A DNA stretch of 64,000 bases from Hydractinia symbiolongicarpus (taxonomy: Eukaryota; Cnidaria; Hydrozoa; Anthoathecata; Hydractiniidae), in contig NC_079878.1 in assembly GCF_029227915.1 (NCBI RefSeq), positions 17,176,001-17,240,000 of the forward strand. The letters are read 5' to 3'. Made by a program: the position numbers and the translations under genes. Shown here piece after piece: positions 40,898 to 49,663 of this stretch (the stretch's first letter is position 1; each line of letters begins with the position of its first letter). The notes below the pieces were generated by a model. It saw only the letters and a program-made list of their open reading frames with translations. It had not been told where the DNA came from and made no database searches.

Positions 40898-42168
40898 TTA
40901 GTATGCCGTGCTATGCCATCTGCCATCTAGGATGTTCAGCTGCGCATCTTGCAATAGATAGACGTAGCAGCGGATATCCCGCTCCCATTGGCTTTAATGC
41001 TCATGTGCAGCGTTATACCTTCACTAACCCTTTGCAAGGGTCTACCACTACCATGGAGGCTGTGATCGGGTGTCGCACGGAAGTCGATGAACAGAGAATA
41101 TCTTTCCACAAAAAACTGCCCAATGGTCACTTCCGAGTCTTGGCTACCAAAGAGTTCAAAGATTTGTTCGAGATGGTCCTTCGGTAGCATGGCGTGGCTA
41201 TACAGTTCATTCGGCTCACCTTCCACCGTGATCGAGATTTTCTCGATCTTGGGGTTGTAGAACACTACGTTGGCACCAGCATAAGCCTTCAGTTTTCCAA
41301 GGTCTACGAATAACAAGAACACACCTTTCAGAGACTTGGCAGGAGTATCGATTTGCAAGTTGTAGGATGTTTCAGCCTTTTTCATGGTCACCACCTTGCT
41401 GCGGTGTACCCGCTCGTACGGTAGCGCGAGTCTCGAGTATCTGGACATCATAGCATTGCTAAGCCCTTCATTTGTTACTTTATCAAATGCCAAGCAAATG
41501 TTGGTGATCTTGTAACCAGCATCAGCTGGTTTAGCTGCGGTAGATCCGGCATTAGCCGTACCAGAGTCTTTGATCACTTGGTCATATGGTGCGAAGTGCA
41601 GTACGAACTGCAGCCTATCGTGTAAGCCTGCTTGATAGAATGGTAGATCCCTCGTCAACTCGAAAAATTTGCCGATGGGGATAGCGAAAGTGTTGCCGTA
41701 CGCCGCCACGATCGCTTTTTCTTCATCAGTGCCTACATGGTCGCTGACTTTTACTTGTAGAGCGCTGATAGTGCCATCGTTGGGATTTATGTCTTCACGA
41801 ATCAAATTGTTCTCTCGGTCAAGCTTGGGGAGCCACAAGTCCAGATACACTGCGAGCACATTAAAATCGCTGATGTTCTGCACGTCGTGGCCGTTCAAGC
41901 TGATGCGAAGGTTCTGCACCTGCACCTTGCCGATGTTGCTGACGATGGTACGTTTCGTGTTGGTGCCAGTAAGCTCCAGGTCGAAGAGGAGTTTGAGAGA
42001 GCCCGGGTAAATTACATCATTCTGTCCCATATTTGGAACATCCACATTTAAGTCTTCGTTCAGGTTAATCGTGCTAGGGTTATGTGATATTTTTACACGC
42101 TGCTTCTTGCCTTTCATTGCCAGCATAGTCTTGATCTCCTTGTGTGGACCTAACATACCTCCGTACAT
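40898..42168 (-). pseudogene. Major-capsid candidate, copy D (one frameshift from open)
   Basis: The frame is open from the ATG at 42168 for about 395 codons, and a single missing base near 40981 throws the last 26 codons out of frame; the correct end is TAA at 40898-40900. There are no internal stops. Two halves of similar size with beta-rich, jelly-roll-like sequence are separated near codon 215. The block DHSLHGSGRPLQR near the end is the best-conserved signature and is shared by all three capsid copies. The double jelly-roll assignment is inferred from size, context and conservation. Confidence 0.8.
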
Positions 42169-42197
42169 TTATTAGTAGGCAATTGCGGGTTGAATAA

Positions 42198-43195
42198 ATG
42201 GATGAAAATCCAGGATACGATAACGAAGGCTTTATTCGAGAGAAAGATATTCAAGACAACCCTGAGGAGTTTAGTAGGCCTGACAATCTCCCCAGCTTCA
42301 CGACAGAGGAGCAGCCAGGGGCTAGTAGCGCAGTTACAGGTGATGAAGCCTAGAGTATCAGAGGTGGCAGGTGATGAAAACAAAAGTCGACTCGCTTTAC
42401 AAACACCTAAGTGAGGGGCTAAAGCAGCAACCTAACGCGGCGCATTACGACAGGTTTGAGCTACGGGATAATCAGCTCATCTACAAAGGCATAGACGGGG
42501 ACATAAGGCTTACAAAAAATACGAAAGGGGAGGAGGGTGAATTTAGAACCGCTACAGCAATAGCGAAAGATTTACGTAAAGGGGGCATGGGAGCCATAGG
42601 TTTCATCGACTATACCACAACCCCAAACAAGGGCAGTAAAGCAGGGGCTCAAAAACCCTTCATGGATCGTGAGAAAAGAGGGCTTCACTTCTATGTTAAA
42701 ACGCTCAGGGACGACTTGAATAACGTGAAAAGTAAGATGATCTACTACGATGGCGAAATTGACAAAGCAGATGACAAGATCAAGAAGCTTGAGGTGAAGA
42801 AGGTTGGGCCCGACGTTTCAGAGGAGCAGCAAATTATCTGGGATGAGGACATCGATAAGGCCAAGAAAGATCGTAAAAAGCTAAAGGATGATCGAAATGC
42901 GGCAATAGAAGAACATGGTCTCCCTGGAATCAACCCCAGCTCAAAGCGATTAAAAATACACTCATGAAAACCGCAGGATATGACACATCACTGCTGGAAA
43001 AGCTGGCTTGCTCATATCAACCATCGTGCTCGTTACTGGAGATGGTGGAGGTGAGAAAGACTCGCAAAGTTCCTGAAGTACCTAGCAGGAAAAGCAGGTG
43101 CAGCGTTACCAGGGATCATTGGTAGCGTGATCTCGTTCTTTTTCAGAGTAGCGGCGAGAGTCGTCGAATTCGCGGCAAAGCACTTTCCAGCGTTA
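42198..43195 (+). pseudogene. Coiled-coil membrane protein, copy D
   Basis: The ATG at 42198 (MDENPGYDNEGF) is 29 bp head to head from the capsid gene. A TAG after 51 codons and a frameshift lead to the long frame 42371-42967. That frame has the GFIDYTTTPNKGSKAG block and a coiled coil of about 90 residues. The DTSLLEKLA block follows in another frame, but most of the first membrane helix is deleted. The gene is cut near 43195, where it joins the tail of the penton-like gene. Confidence 0.7.
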
Positions 43196-44139
43196 ATATG
43201 CGGGTTAACACCAATCGAGAAGTACTCCTTGCTGATGAGGATTATGTTCGTGAAACTCACGACATTCCCTATATGAAGGTTCATATCGCTAGGAATCATG
43301 TATACTCCATGAGCAACCGAGAAGTGGACCTTTGAACGCGTGTACTTGAGCACATTTTGGAATCGCCTTATTTCCTAACCCGTGTCACTAGGTCGGAGGA
43401 TCAGATCCTCAAAAGTCGTCAAGTACAAGCGTTGAGCATCGATAGCGCTACCTTGATTGCCGATGATGTTGGACCTCGCGTTAGCTTGGCTCTGAAGTAT
43501 GAGGTAAGCGTAAAATCTTACGCTTTGGGATAACCGTACTATACCTATACGCGTGAGACCTTGCGAGAATCCAGCGACTCCATGAATCTTCATCGAAATA
43601 ACTTGAGCCGCTTCCAAGGTAGTCTTTGCGAATAGCTTGCCAGCTACTGAAGACCATCTCATTCCTCCACTCGCTCTCGCTGTCGCTTACCCCAAATTCA
43701 CGAGCCAGTTGTCCGAACTTCTGCTTATTGAAGGGGTTGTTAGGCGGCGGAATCTATCGGAACCCGGTAGAGAAATGTTGAGATCTTGAAGGATTTTACG
43801 AATCTGGAAGTACACGTGGAAACGGTAAACGGAGCGAACAAGAGGTAAAGAGCTGGTTAGATGCTGTATAGAGATACCGCAAGCTGAAGTTGCGCAGTAG
43901 GTAGCAAAATTGAGCTGAGTGGACCAGAGGCTGAAAGGGTGGCTTTGCCAGGTATTCAACACCGCACCAGAGTGGAATTCGTAGTCGACAAAGATGTTGG
44001 GGAATTTCACCTTGAATGAGGACCCCTTCGCATCAATCACGATGTCTTGTATTGAGAGATCATCACCCTTGAGTCTCTCGAGATATTTCCCATGTGTAAG
44101 GGTATACTTTGCCTTTGGATTATACGAGTAAATGCTCAT
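43196..44139 (-). pseudogene. Penton-like (minor capsid candidate), copy D, diverged
   Basis: Starts MSIYSYNPKAKYTLTHGKYL at 44139, recognisably the same family as A-C but with many substitutions. Frames 44139-43687, 43662-43375 and 43353 onward are separated by frameshifts. The FHVYFQIRKIL, FSQGLTRIGIVRLSQSVRFY and YTRSKVHFSVAHGVYM blocks keep the family order. The C-terminal linker and membrane helix are missing because of the fusion near 43.19 kb with the end of the coiled-coil gene. It starts 16 bp from the partner gene. Confidence 0.7.
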
Positions 44140-44155
44140 CTTTTCCTAAAGAAAC

Positions 44156-44842
44156 ATGAAGCAACTGTATGTTACAAATGTCGGAAAGCATACGATATTC
44201 GACCCTCATCTAGGGGAGGACACGAGGATTGCATTGAAGTCGATCAGTATCCGCCCTAGGTGGGTGAACCTCTTCACTAAGAGCGAAATCAACATTCATA
44301 AGGTGGGGTCTAAGTCGATGGAAGTCGGTGATTTGGAAGTCTTCATCTCGATTGCGCCGGGTTTGTATAGAATCGAGGATCTCGCAGGCATAGTCAACAG
44401 TCAAGCGGGAGGGAGGATCATGCTCTTCGTACTCAGGAACGGAGTCTGTAGGCTTAGAGTTAACAAGAGGTACAGTGTGATAATCGATCAACCACTGCAG
44501 GACATTATGGCACGGGCCTTTGATAATATTGTAATATTTACCGCGGGTGACTACGACAGCATCTACAAAACTGACGTTCACCAGCGGCTGAGACTCGTAT
44601 GCCCCCAGCTGGATCCGGATTATTCTCTTTTAAAAGGTGAGAAATTCAATATACTAGCCCTGCTTCCTATCAAAGAGCTAAACGCTTGGGGGAATATGGT
44701 GACATGAAGTTTCGACACTCCTGTGTACCTTCCCCATAAAGGTTCAACAGACAAGTTCGAGTTCATGCTCATCAACGAGTATCAAGACGATAAGAACCCT
44801 TTCGTGGGGAATAGCGATGCACTTGCTTATAGAATAAAATGA
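44156..44842 (+). pseudogene. Divergent-partner protein, copy D (one stop)
   Basis: The frame is open from the ATG at 44156 except for a TGA at 44705-44707, where copies B and C have Trp. It ends at TGA 44840-44842, overlapping the next ATG (ATGA). About 228 codons. The N-terminal IALKSISIRP block, the GLYRIEDLAGIVNSQ block and the SFDTPVYLPHKGSTDKFEF block are conserved. No membrane segment or signal peptide is seen. The sequence looks like a compact beta-rich domain. Confidence 0.7.
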
Positions 44843-45495
44843 CAGACATTGCTAAGCTTTACCCGCCTTTACCTTCTGCACCTGCGGAAGACAGGCAGGA
44901 GGATACTATCCATGAAAGCCAGGTCTACCGGTTAAAAAAGATCGAAGAGATCGAAGCGTTCTTCCGAGAAGAGATCAAAGAGAGAGAAAAAAACTACAAA
45001 AAATTCAAGCTTTGGGGGATAGGGCTTCGCTATGCTGATCACGGCATGATCGCTGTTATTGTAATCACCTCTGCAGCAGGTATTGCCACGCTTGCAACCG
45101 GATTCGGAGCCCCTATAGCAATTGGTATTGAAGCAGCGGCTCTCGCCGTAGGGATGGGGCAAGTAGGTTTGAAGAATGCTTCCAAGCGCATAGGCGCAAA
45201 AGTGTACAAGCATGAGTGCATCAAGCTCCTGGCTGAATCACAGCTAGACACCGTCTACGATAAGATCTCCAGAGCGATCCAAGATCGTATAATTTCAGAC
45301 GATGAGTTTACATGGATAATCCAGGAAAAACAACGTTACATGGTGCTCAAGGAGCGGATCCGACTACGAACGAAAAGGACTGTTAATTTCATCAACGAAT
45401 AAGTACGCCAGCAGCTTGTGGCACAGATCAGACAGGAGGCGAAGGATGAACTACTCAAAAAACTTCAATCTGCACAGTATGCCAGCGCTACTTAG
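44839..45495 (+). pseudogene. Double-helix membrane protein, copy D
   Basis: The ATG at 44839 overlaps the preceding stop. The N-terminal part has YRLKKIEEIEAFFREEIKERE. A roughly 55-residue hydrophobic region with two Ala/Gly-rich helices (around codons 70-115) follows. The C-terminal coil has LLAESQLDTVYDKISRAIQD and an EKQRYMVLKERI block. A TAA after codon 187 (45400-45402) is followed by an open in-frame continuation to TAG 45493-45495, matching the longer copy B protein. A single nonsense change therefore shortens it by about 30 residues. A membrane-active virion protein is plausible. Confidence 0.7.
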
Positions 45496-45519
45496 AGGAA
45501 CCGCCCGCGTTTTCGTAAT

Positions 45520-45543
45520 CTAGTGTGTTGTTTAACATACTAG
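45520..45543. terminator. Stem-loop between convergent genes, copy D
   Basis: CTAGTGTGTT at 45520-45529 pairs with 45534-45543 at 9 of 10 positions over a GTTT loop. It overlaps the stop codon of the minus-strand gene ending at 45540. Confidence 0.5.
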
Positions 45544-45758
45544 ACGATCTCGAGAACTTCTCCAGCATCATAGTCGATGATGAAGCCACAATCATATACG
45601 ACACGTCGCTGCCTTTCAGCGAGCTGTCTTGAGTATTCTTCGAGATTTTTCTCCCAAGCGATAGTACAACGAGGCTCGCAATAGGGACCGTCTGTCTGTG
45701 TCGAAACGGACTTGCACTTGACCTTACGGATCGCTTTGAGAAGAGGACCCCTATTCAT
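45540..45758 (-). CDS. 72-residue protein with TQT motif (dynein light chain-type)
   Basis: An intact frame from the ATG at 45758. Residues 16-23 read KSVSTQTD. A TQT core in this setting is the classical docking motif for the dynein light chain LC8. The same STQTDGPYC block is the best-preserved part of the decayed copy B gene (16.2 kb). The middle is a charged helix (WEKNLEEYSRQLAERQ) and the end is acidic/hydrophobic. LC8 binding is used by several viruses for transport or to dimerise proteins. That role is inference from the motif only. Confidence 0.6.
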   Translation of the reverse strand: MNRGPLLKAIRKVKCKSVSTQTDGPYCEPRCTIAWEKNLEEYSRQLAERQRRVVYDCGFIIDYDAGEVLEIV

Positions 45759-45818
45759 AGTTGAGTAGTTACGGATCTTTAGTGCTTTAGCTTTTTTTAG
45801 TTGGAACGTTCATGTTTG

Positions 45819-45847
45819 TTTTGATGTGTTAGATCAACACACCAAAA
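45819..45847. terminator. Stem-loop after the candidate ssDNA-binding gene
   Basis: 45819-45830 pairs with 45836-45847 at 11 of 12 positions over a 5-nt loop. In the minus sense it begins 11 nt after the stop of the gene ending at 45858. Confidence 0.55.
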
Positions 45848-45857
45848 CCTCTCACAT

Positions 45858-46475
45858 CTAGTCCAGTACGACGAAGCTTTCCTCCTCCTCGTCGTTGTCA
45901 GAGTCGCTAAGGTATGAGGTACCATAAAACTCGACATCCTTATACTTGCACTTTTCGAGGTATGTCTGGAGATAATAGTTTTCGCCTTGCTTATAAATGC
46001 CGGCGGGCTTGATGATAGCCCTGCACTTGCAGCTGTCCTCCGATACCTTTTTATTGTGGAAATTGGTCTTGATTTTACCCTCCCACTCCTTCAGCTTGGT
46101 ATTGAGATATCGCCTTTTTTTCAAGGGAGTAGTAGTGAAGCAATGACCCTCGAGGGACTCCACCTTGGTCAGTATTTCCTCATATTTTTCCAACCATTGG
46201 TGGTAGTTGGTGAGATCAAATGACATGGTAAGTGCGCTAGCCTCCGAGTAACGCGAGGCACCATATGAATGGATCTTTTTGGGTGTCTTGATCAGTAAAG
46301 GAGCTAGTTTGTCGCTAATTTTATAGGCAATCACGAAGCGTTCATCTTTGCCCTTGTTTGCTGGAGTAGGGTCGCTTAGCATGATATTTTCAATGTTTAC
46401 TTCTTCGATACTTAATGGTTTCGCTTTGGCGTAAAATTCCCTTGATTTAACAGTCTCGTCACCGAATTTGAATAT
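45858..46475 (-). pseudogene. Candidate ssDNA-binding protein, copy D (start codon lost)
   Basis: The frame aligned to the intact copy C protein begins at 46475-46473, where ATA stands in place of ATG; the first in-frame ATG is 46382. No internal stop follows. Blocks shared with C are SDPTPANKGKDERFVIAY, TMSFDLTNYHQWLEKYEE, YLNTKLKEWEGKIKTNFH and YKQGENYYLQTYLEKCKYKD. The C-terminus is strongly acidic (SDSDNDEEEESFVVLD), a feature of ssDNA-binding proteins that contact polymerases. It overlaps the end of the Cys-rich gene. Confidence 0.6.
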
Positions 46476-46659
46476 CCTTTTTATTTGTGGAGAGAAAATC
46501 CCAACTAGGGTTTAGTACAGGGACAGCCTCCACCATTGTGATGTACTCCTGGTAGCAGTACCAACAAAGCAGCTTACCTGTTATGAAGAATCTCTGTCCG
46601 GAGGAGCATCTGTCATAATTGTCGAGCATCTTTTCGCAGTCATCGCAGTGTTCTTTCAT
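46459..46659 (-). CDS. Cys-rich small protein (zinc-binding candidate)
   Basis: An intact 66-codon frame whose ATG directly abuts the previous stop (TAAATG). It contains CDDCEKML and LCWYCYQEY, two CxxC pairs about 24 residues apart, plus another Cys, an arrangement that could hold one zinc. A decayed copy lies at 15.9 kb. The function is unknown. Confidence 0.6.
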   Translation of the reverse strand: MKEHCDDCEKMLDNYDRCSSGQRFFITGKLLCWYCYQEYITMVEAVPVLNPSWDFLSTNKKDIQIR

Positions 46660-46821
46660 TTATTTACAATCATAAAGATGATCCTCTAGGTCTTGAAATC
46701 TTTGTTCATTCTCCTTCTCCTTCTCTAATTCTTGTATCAAACCAAAAGCCAAGAGGTGTAGGGTAAAACTAATACCGGCGATTAAAATCATATCACCTGG
46801 TTTTGAATTAGTATAACACAT
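46660..46821 (-). CDS. 53-residue membrane/coil protein
   Basis: An intact small frame from the ATG at 46821 to the TAA at 46660. Residues about 11-29 form a membrane helix (MILIAGISFTLHLLAFGLI). The rest is a charged coil, QELEKEKENEQRFQDLEDHL. Copies at 28.39-28.58 kb and 15.76-15.90 kb keep the same helix-plus-coil design, which argues that it is a real gene despite its size. It is followed without a gap by the Cys-rich gene, so the two are probably co-transcribed. Confidence 0.65.
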   Translation of the reverse strand: MCYTNSKPGDMILIAGISFTLHLLAFGLIQELEKEKENEQRFQDLEDHLYDCK

Positions 46822-46856
46822 TTATTTATACTCATTCAAAAAGATTTTTCATCATT

Positions 46857-47220
46857 TATTCAAGCCGAGTATATGAATCCCCCCGGGGTACACGTCCCGA
46901 GATCTGAAATGGTCCGGGACATATCTCTGTTGCGAGAGAATCCGTCAAACAGCCTTGGTACACATTTCCTGGGTCATGAAGCGGTCTGGGACATCACCGA
47001 GCCCCCAAGGTAGACATTCAAACGCTTTGGTACACATTTCGTGTGTTTTGATATGGTCGGGAACAAACTCGAGCAAATGCGGGTACTGCCCAACCGCCCT
47101 AGCGCACAGAAATGGGCTGGTACACAGCTTACCGCCTGCACTATTTTGCCTGTCGATTTGCGCGAGAGGTTTGGAGATTATATCAACACACGTCACAATG
47201 AAATGGTTTTTAGCCAACAA
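46857..47220 (-). pseudogene. VPD-repeat protein, copy D
   Basis: The frame from about 47220 has units HLLEFVPDHIKTHEMCTKAFE and GDVPDRFMTQEMCTKAV, then a TGA near 46945 and an in-frame continuation with one more degenerate unit to 46857. It is shorter than the copy B protein and lacks the C-terminal WHPxRYWDWC block. It is the last gene before the right end of copy D. Confidence 0.6.
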
Positions 47221-47667
47221 AAAGTTTCTTAGAAATGTGACAGATAATTTAGCTCATTTGCTCAAATAAGATTTAAAGAGAAGACAGCCAGCTCCAAAAT
47301 GCTCATAAAAATAGACTTAAAAATTGACTAGCAACATTGAAATTCAAAATGGCGGCGATTCAAGCAAATTCATTGGTCGAAATCATGAAATTACGTCATT
47401 ATAACTGCAGCGCTTACAGCGCTCTTAAAAATGCAAAATGATTTTACGTTTGAGGCGAAAGTTCACTTCGGTCGCATAGCACGACGTATTCGACGCACGG
47501 CTCAAAGCGGACATTATTGCGCAACATTTCATGAGCGCTTTGTGTCGTTCGCTTGCTTTGGATATCAAAACGATTTTGATATTTTGAATGTCCGCTCGAA
47601 AATTATGACGTAACTTAAGCATTTCAACCAATCAAATTGCTTGAAAACCATTCTTCCTCCAAACAAC

Positions 47668-48127
47668 ATGGCGGAACAAAACACATGCGATAAACAAGAA
47701 GAATCACAATTTGACACTGAAGCTTATGAAGCTAGAGAAAACAGGGAAGTGGTAAGAAATATGCAATATGTGGCAAACTTAAGACGTAATGCTAACCAAG
47801 TGATGTTTCTTGTGCCAAGATATACTGAATTGAGACAAGAATATGTTCCACCAAAATTGCACTAGTGCAGATTTTAACTCACCACCACGAGATTTTGACG
47901 TTGCAGATAAAACTTCACAACAAGTAATTCCTAGCAAAAGAAAATGCGGGAAGTCCAACGAGAGAGAGAACAACACACGAGATAAGGTAGATATGTTACT
48001 GGCAAAATCTTTTTTAAGCTTCTCTGCTGAAGAGCAAGAAGTTAAGAGAGAAGATGACTCAGACATGCTGTTTTTGAAGAGTCTTTATCCTACTTTGAAG
48101 AGCATAACCAAAAAAACAACAGATTAG
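47668..48127 (+). pseudogene. MADF/BESS-type DNA-binding partner protein
   Basis: The ATG is at 47668 (MAEQNTCDKQ). The frame closes at 47865 and continues in another frame to 48127. The C-terminal segment DDSDMLFLKSLYPTLKSI fits the BESS motif, normally found at the end of MADF-domain proteins that accompany Harbinger transposases. The N-terminal MADF part is short and degenerate, so a deletion is likely. It would have bound the transposon ends with the transposase. Confidence 0.5.
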
Positions 48128-48441
48128 CCAGAATGGACATAATGAGGATTCTCACTGACTATGAGTTTTCTGATGATGAGTGAAAGTATTTAATGTAACT
48201 CATACCTTGTGTGGATTAATTTTTGAGAGGAATAGAAGGAAGTTCTTGTGGAACGAATTTGATTTATTTTTTTTGCCTTAAGATAGTTTTTACAAATTCC
48301 AAAACCTGCTGTGATTTGCGTAAATATGTCTTTGTAAAAATTAATCCACTCAAGGTACTTTGTGATGTATTTTGTTTTATACATGTTTTCAGATTTAGAT
48401 TTGCATACTAAATATACTAATATTATAAATATACCATTGAA

Positions 48442-49663
48442 TCATGAATCACTTGAATCATTTCTTTTATCAAAGTAGTCACTTGTGTTTCTGATTACAT
48501 CCAACTGCCAAGGAACTGAACCTGCCTCTGAGTTAAAATAATCTCTGTATGTATCCTTTGAATAGTTGTTGCAACTAGTTCTTTGAAAATCGACCAATGC
48601 GCTACCTGTATCTTCATTATTCCATTCTCCAAGAACAATATGTCCTTGACATTCTCTGTCAACAAAATCGTTTGGGCAATAAGTATTAATATTTGTGAAT
48701 ATACGGTTGAACATTAGGAAATTATGCAAAACTAAAATTGCTTTAGTGAGTTCTTCTGTAGTTTCAACTTCTGCTACAATGGATCTGCGTAATATTCGAA
48801 ATCTCGATGCTGCAATACCCAAAGCACTCTCGACAATCCTTCTACCCCTTGAAAGGGAAAAACTTCTCCTTTTCTAGTATAGTTCCTCTGGGGTAGGGTT
48901 GCAATAAAAATGTTTTAAGAGAAAATGCATCATCCCCTAAAAATATGTAAGGGTATTTCGTGGAATCTCTTGTTAAATTGCGTGGTTCTGGTGAATTTAA
49001 AACGTTCTCATTGATGGCAACACCTAGATTACACGTGCCAAATACGCCACCGTCACTCATGCGTCCATAATCTCCTACATCAACCATGGTGAATTCATAA
49101 TTGGCGTTCACGATGGCCATTAGTACGATACTGTGAATTTTTTTATAATAGAAATACTAAGAGCCACCTCTAGGAGGACACTGAATTGCGATGTGTTTTC
49201 TATCGATGGCTCCCAAACAATTAGGAAAATTCCATTTATTATCATAATCTGTACACAATTTTTTTCCATTCCTTGGATGTTTGAGGACTCTTTCAAGATT
49301 TTAATGCGTCTGATAGAGCCTTACGTCTTTTAATGCGTCTGATAGAACCTTACAAGTGTCCTTAACAATACGACCAACAGTAACACTTCTCCTGCGATAA
49401 CTGCTACCAATTGATACGAAAGAATCTCCAGAAGCAAGGTATTTCAAAGTCACACAAAGACGTTCCTCTGGTTTTATAGCTTCACGACGAGTGCTATCAC
49501 GTTTTAATTTCGGCCCAACCAAGGCAAGTAGTTCTTCGAACTTGCTTGGGAGCATTCTAAACATTTTGAATGCGTGATAATCTCCTTTTTGTTTTCTCTC
49601 GCGAAAAATCCGTCGTGCCCAGAATCCTTTACGTCCGCGTTGACATTTAGTCTTTTTTCGCAC
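48442..49663 (-). pseudogene. Harbinger-type DDE transposase
   Basis: On the minus strand the N-terminal part (49663-49301) has a FRMLPSKFEELLALVGPKL block and a helix-turn-helix-like segment. The first catalytic Asp is in LGAIDRKHIAIQ near 49.2 kb, followed by an in-frame TAG. The second Asp is in MVDVGDYGRMSDGG (near 49.09 kb) and the Glu is in VESALGIAASRFRILRR (near 48.82 kb). A 29-bp direct duplication at 49299-49356 disturbs the frame between the N-terminal and catalytic parts. All DDE residues are present, but the gene is interrupted. Confidence 0.8.

Larger units (their letters stand above)
30980..47220 (+). mobile_element. Polinton copy D, near full length
   Basis: About 16 kb with the complete Polinton core: protein-primed type DNA polymerase B, retroviral-type integrase with all catalytic residues, packaging ATPase, major-capsid candidate and penton-like candidate, plus BRO, HNH and a set of small conserved genes. 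The left end lies close to 30.98 kb, just before the SAP-like start. The right end follows the VPD-repeat gene near 47.22 kb, but clear terminal inverted repeats were not identified by eye. Most genes are interrupted, so the copy is inactive. Its penton-like gene is diverged from A, B and C, so it belongs to another subfamily. Confidence 0.9.

Noticed and set aside
7747-47220. A free viral or giant-virus contig instead of host DNA
   Set aside because: Fragmented copies in both orientations, host-like spacers, a spliced SSR3 gene and several eukaryotic transposons in the same window show a nuclear genome.
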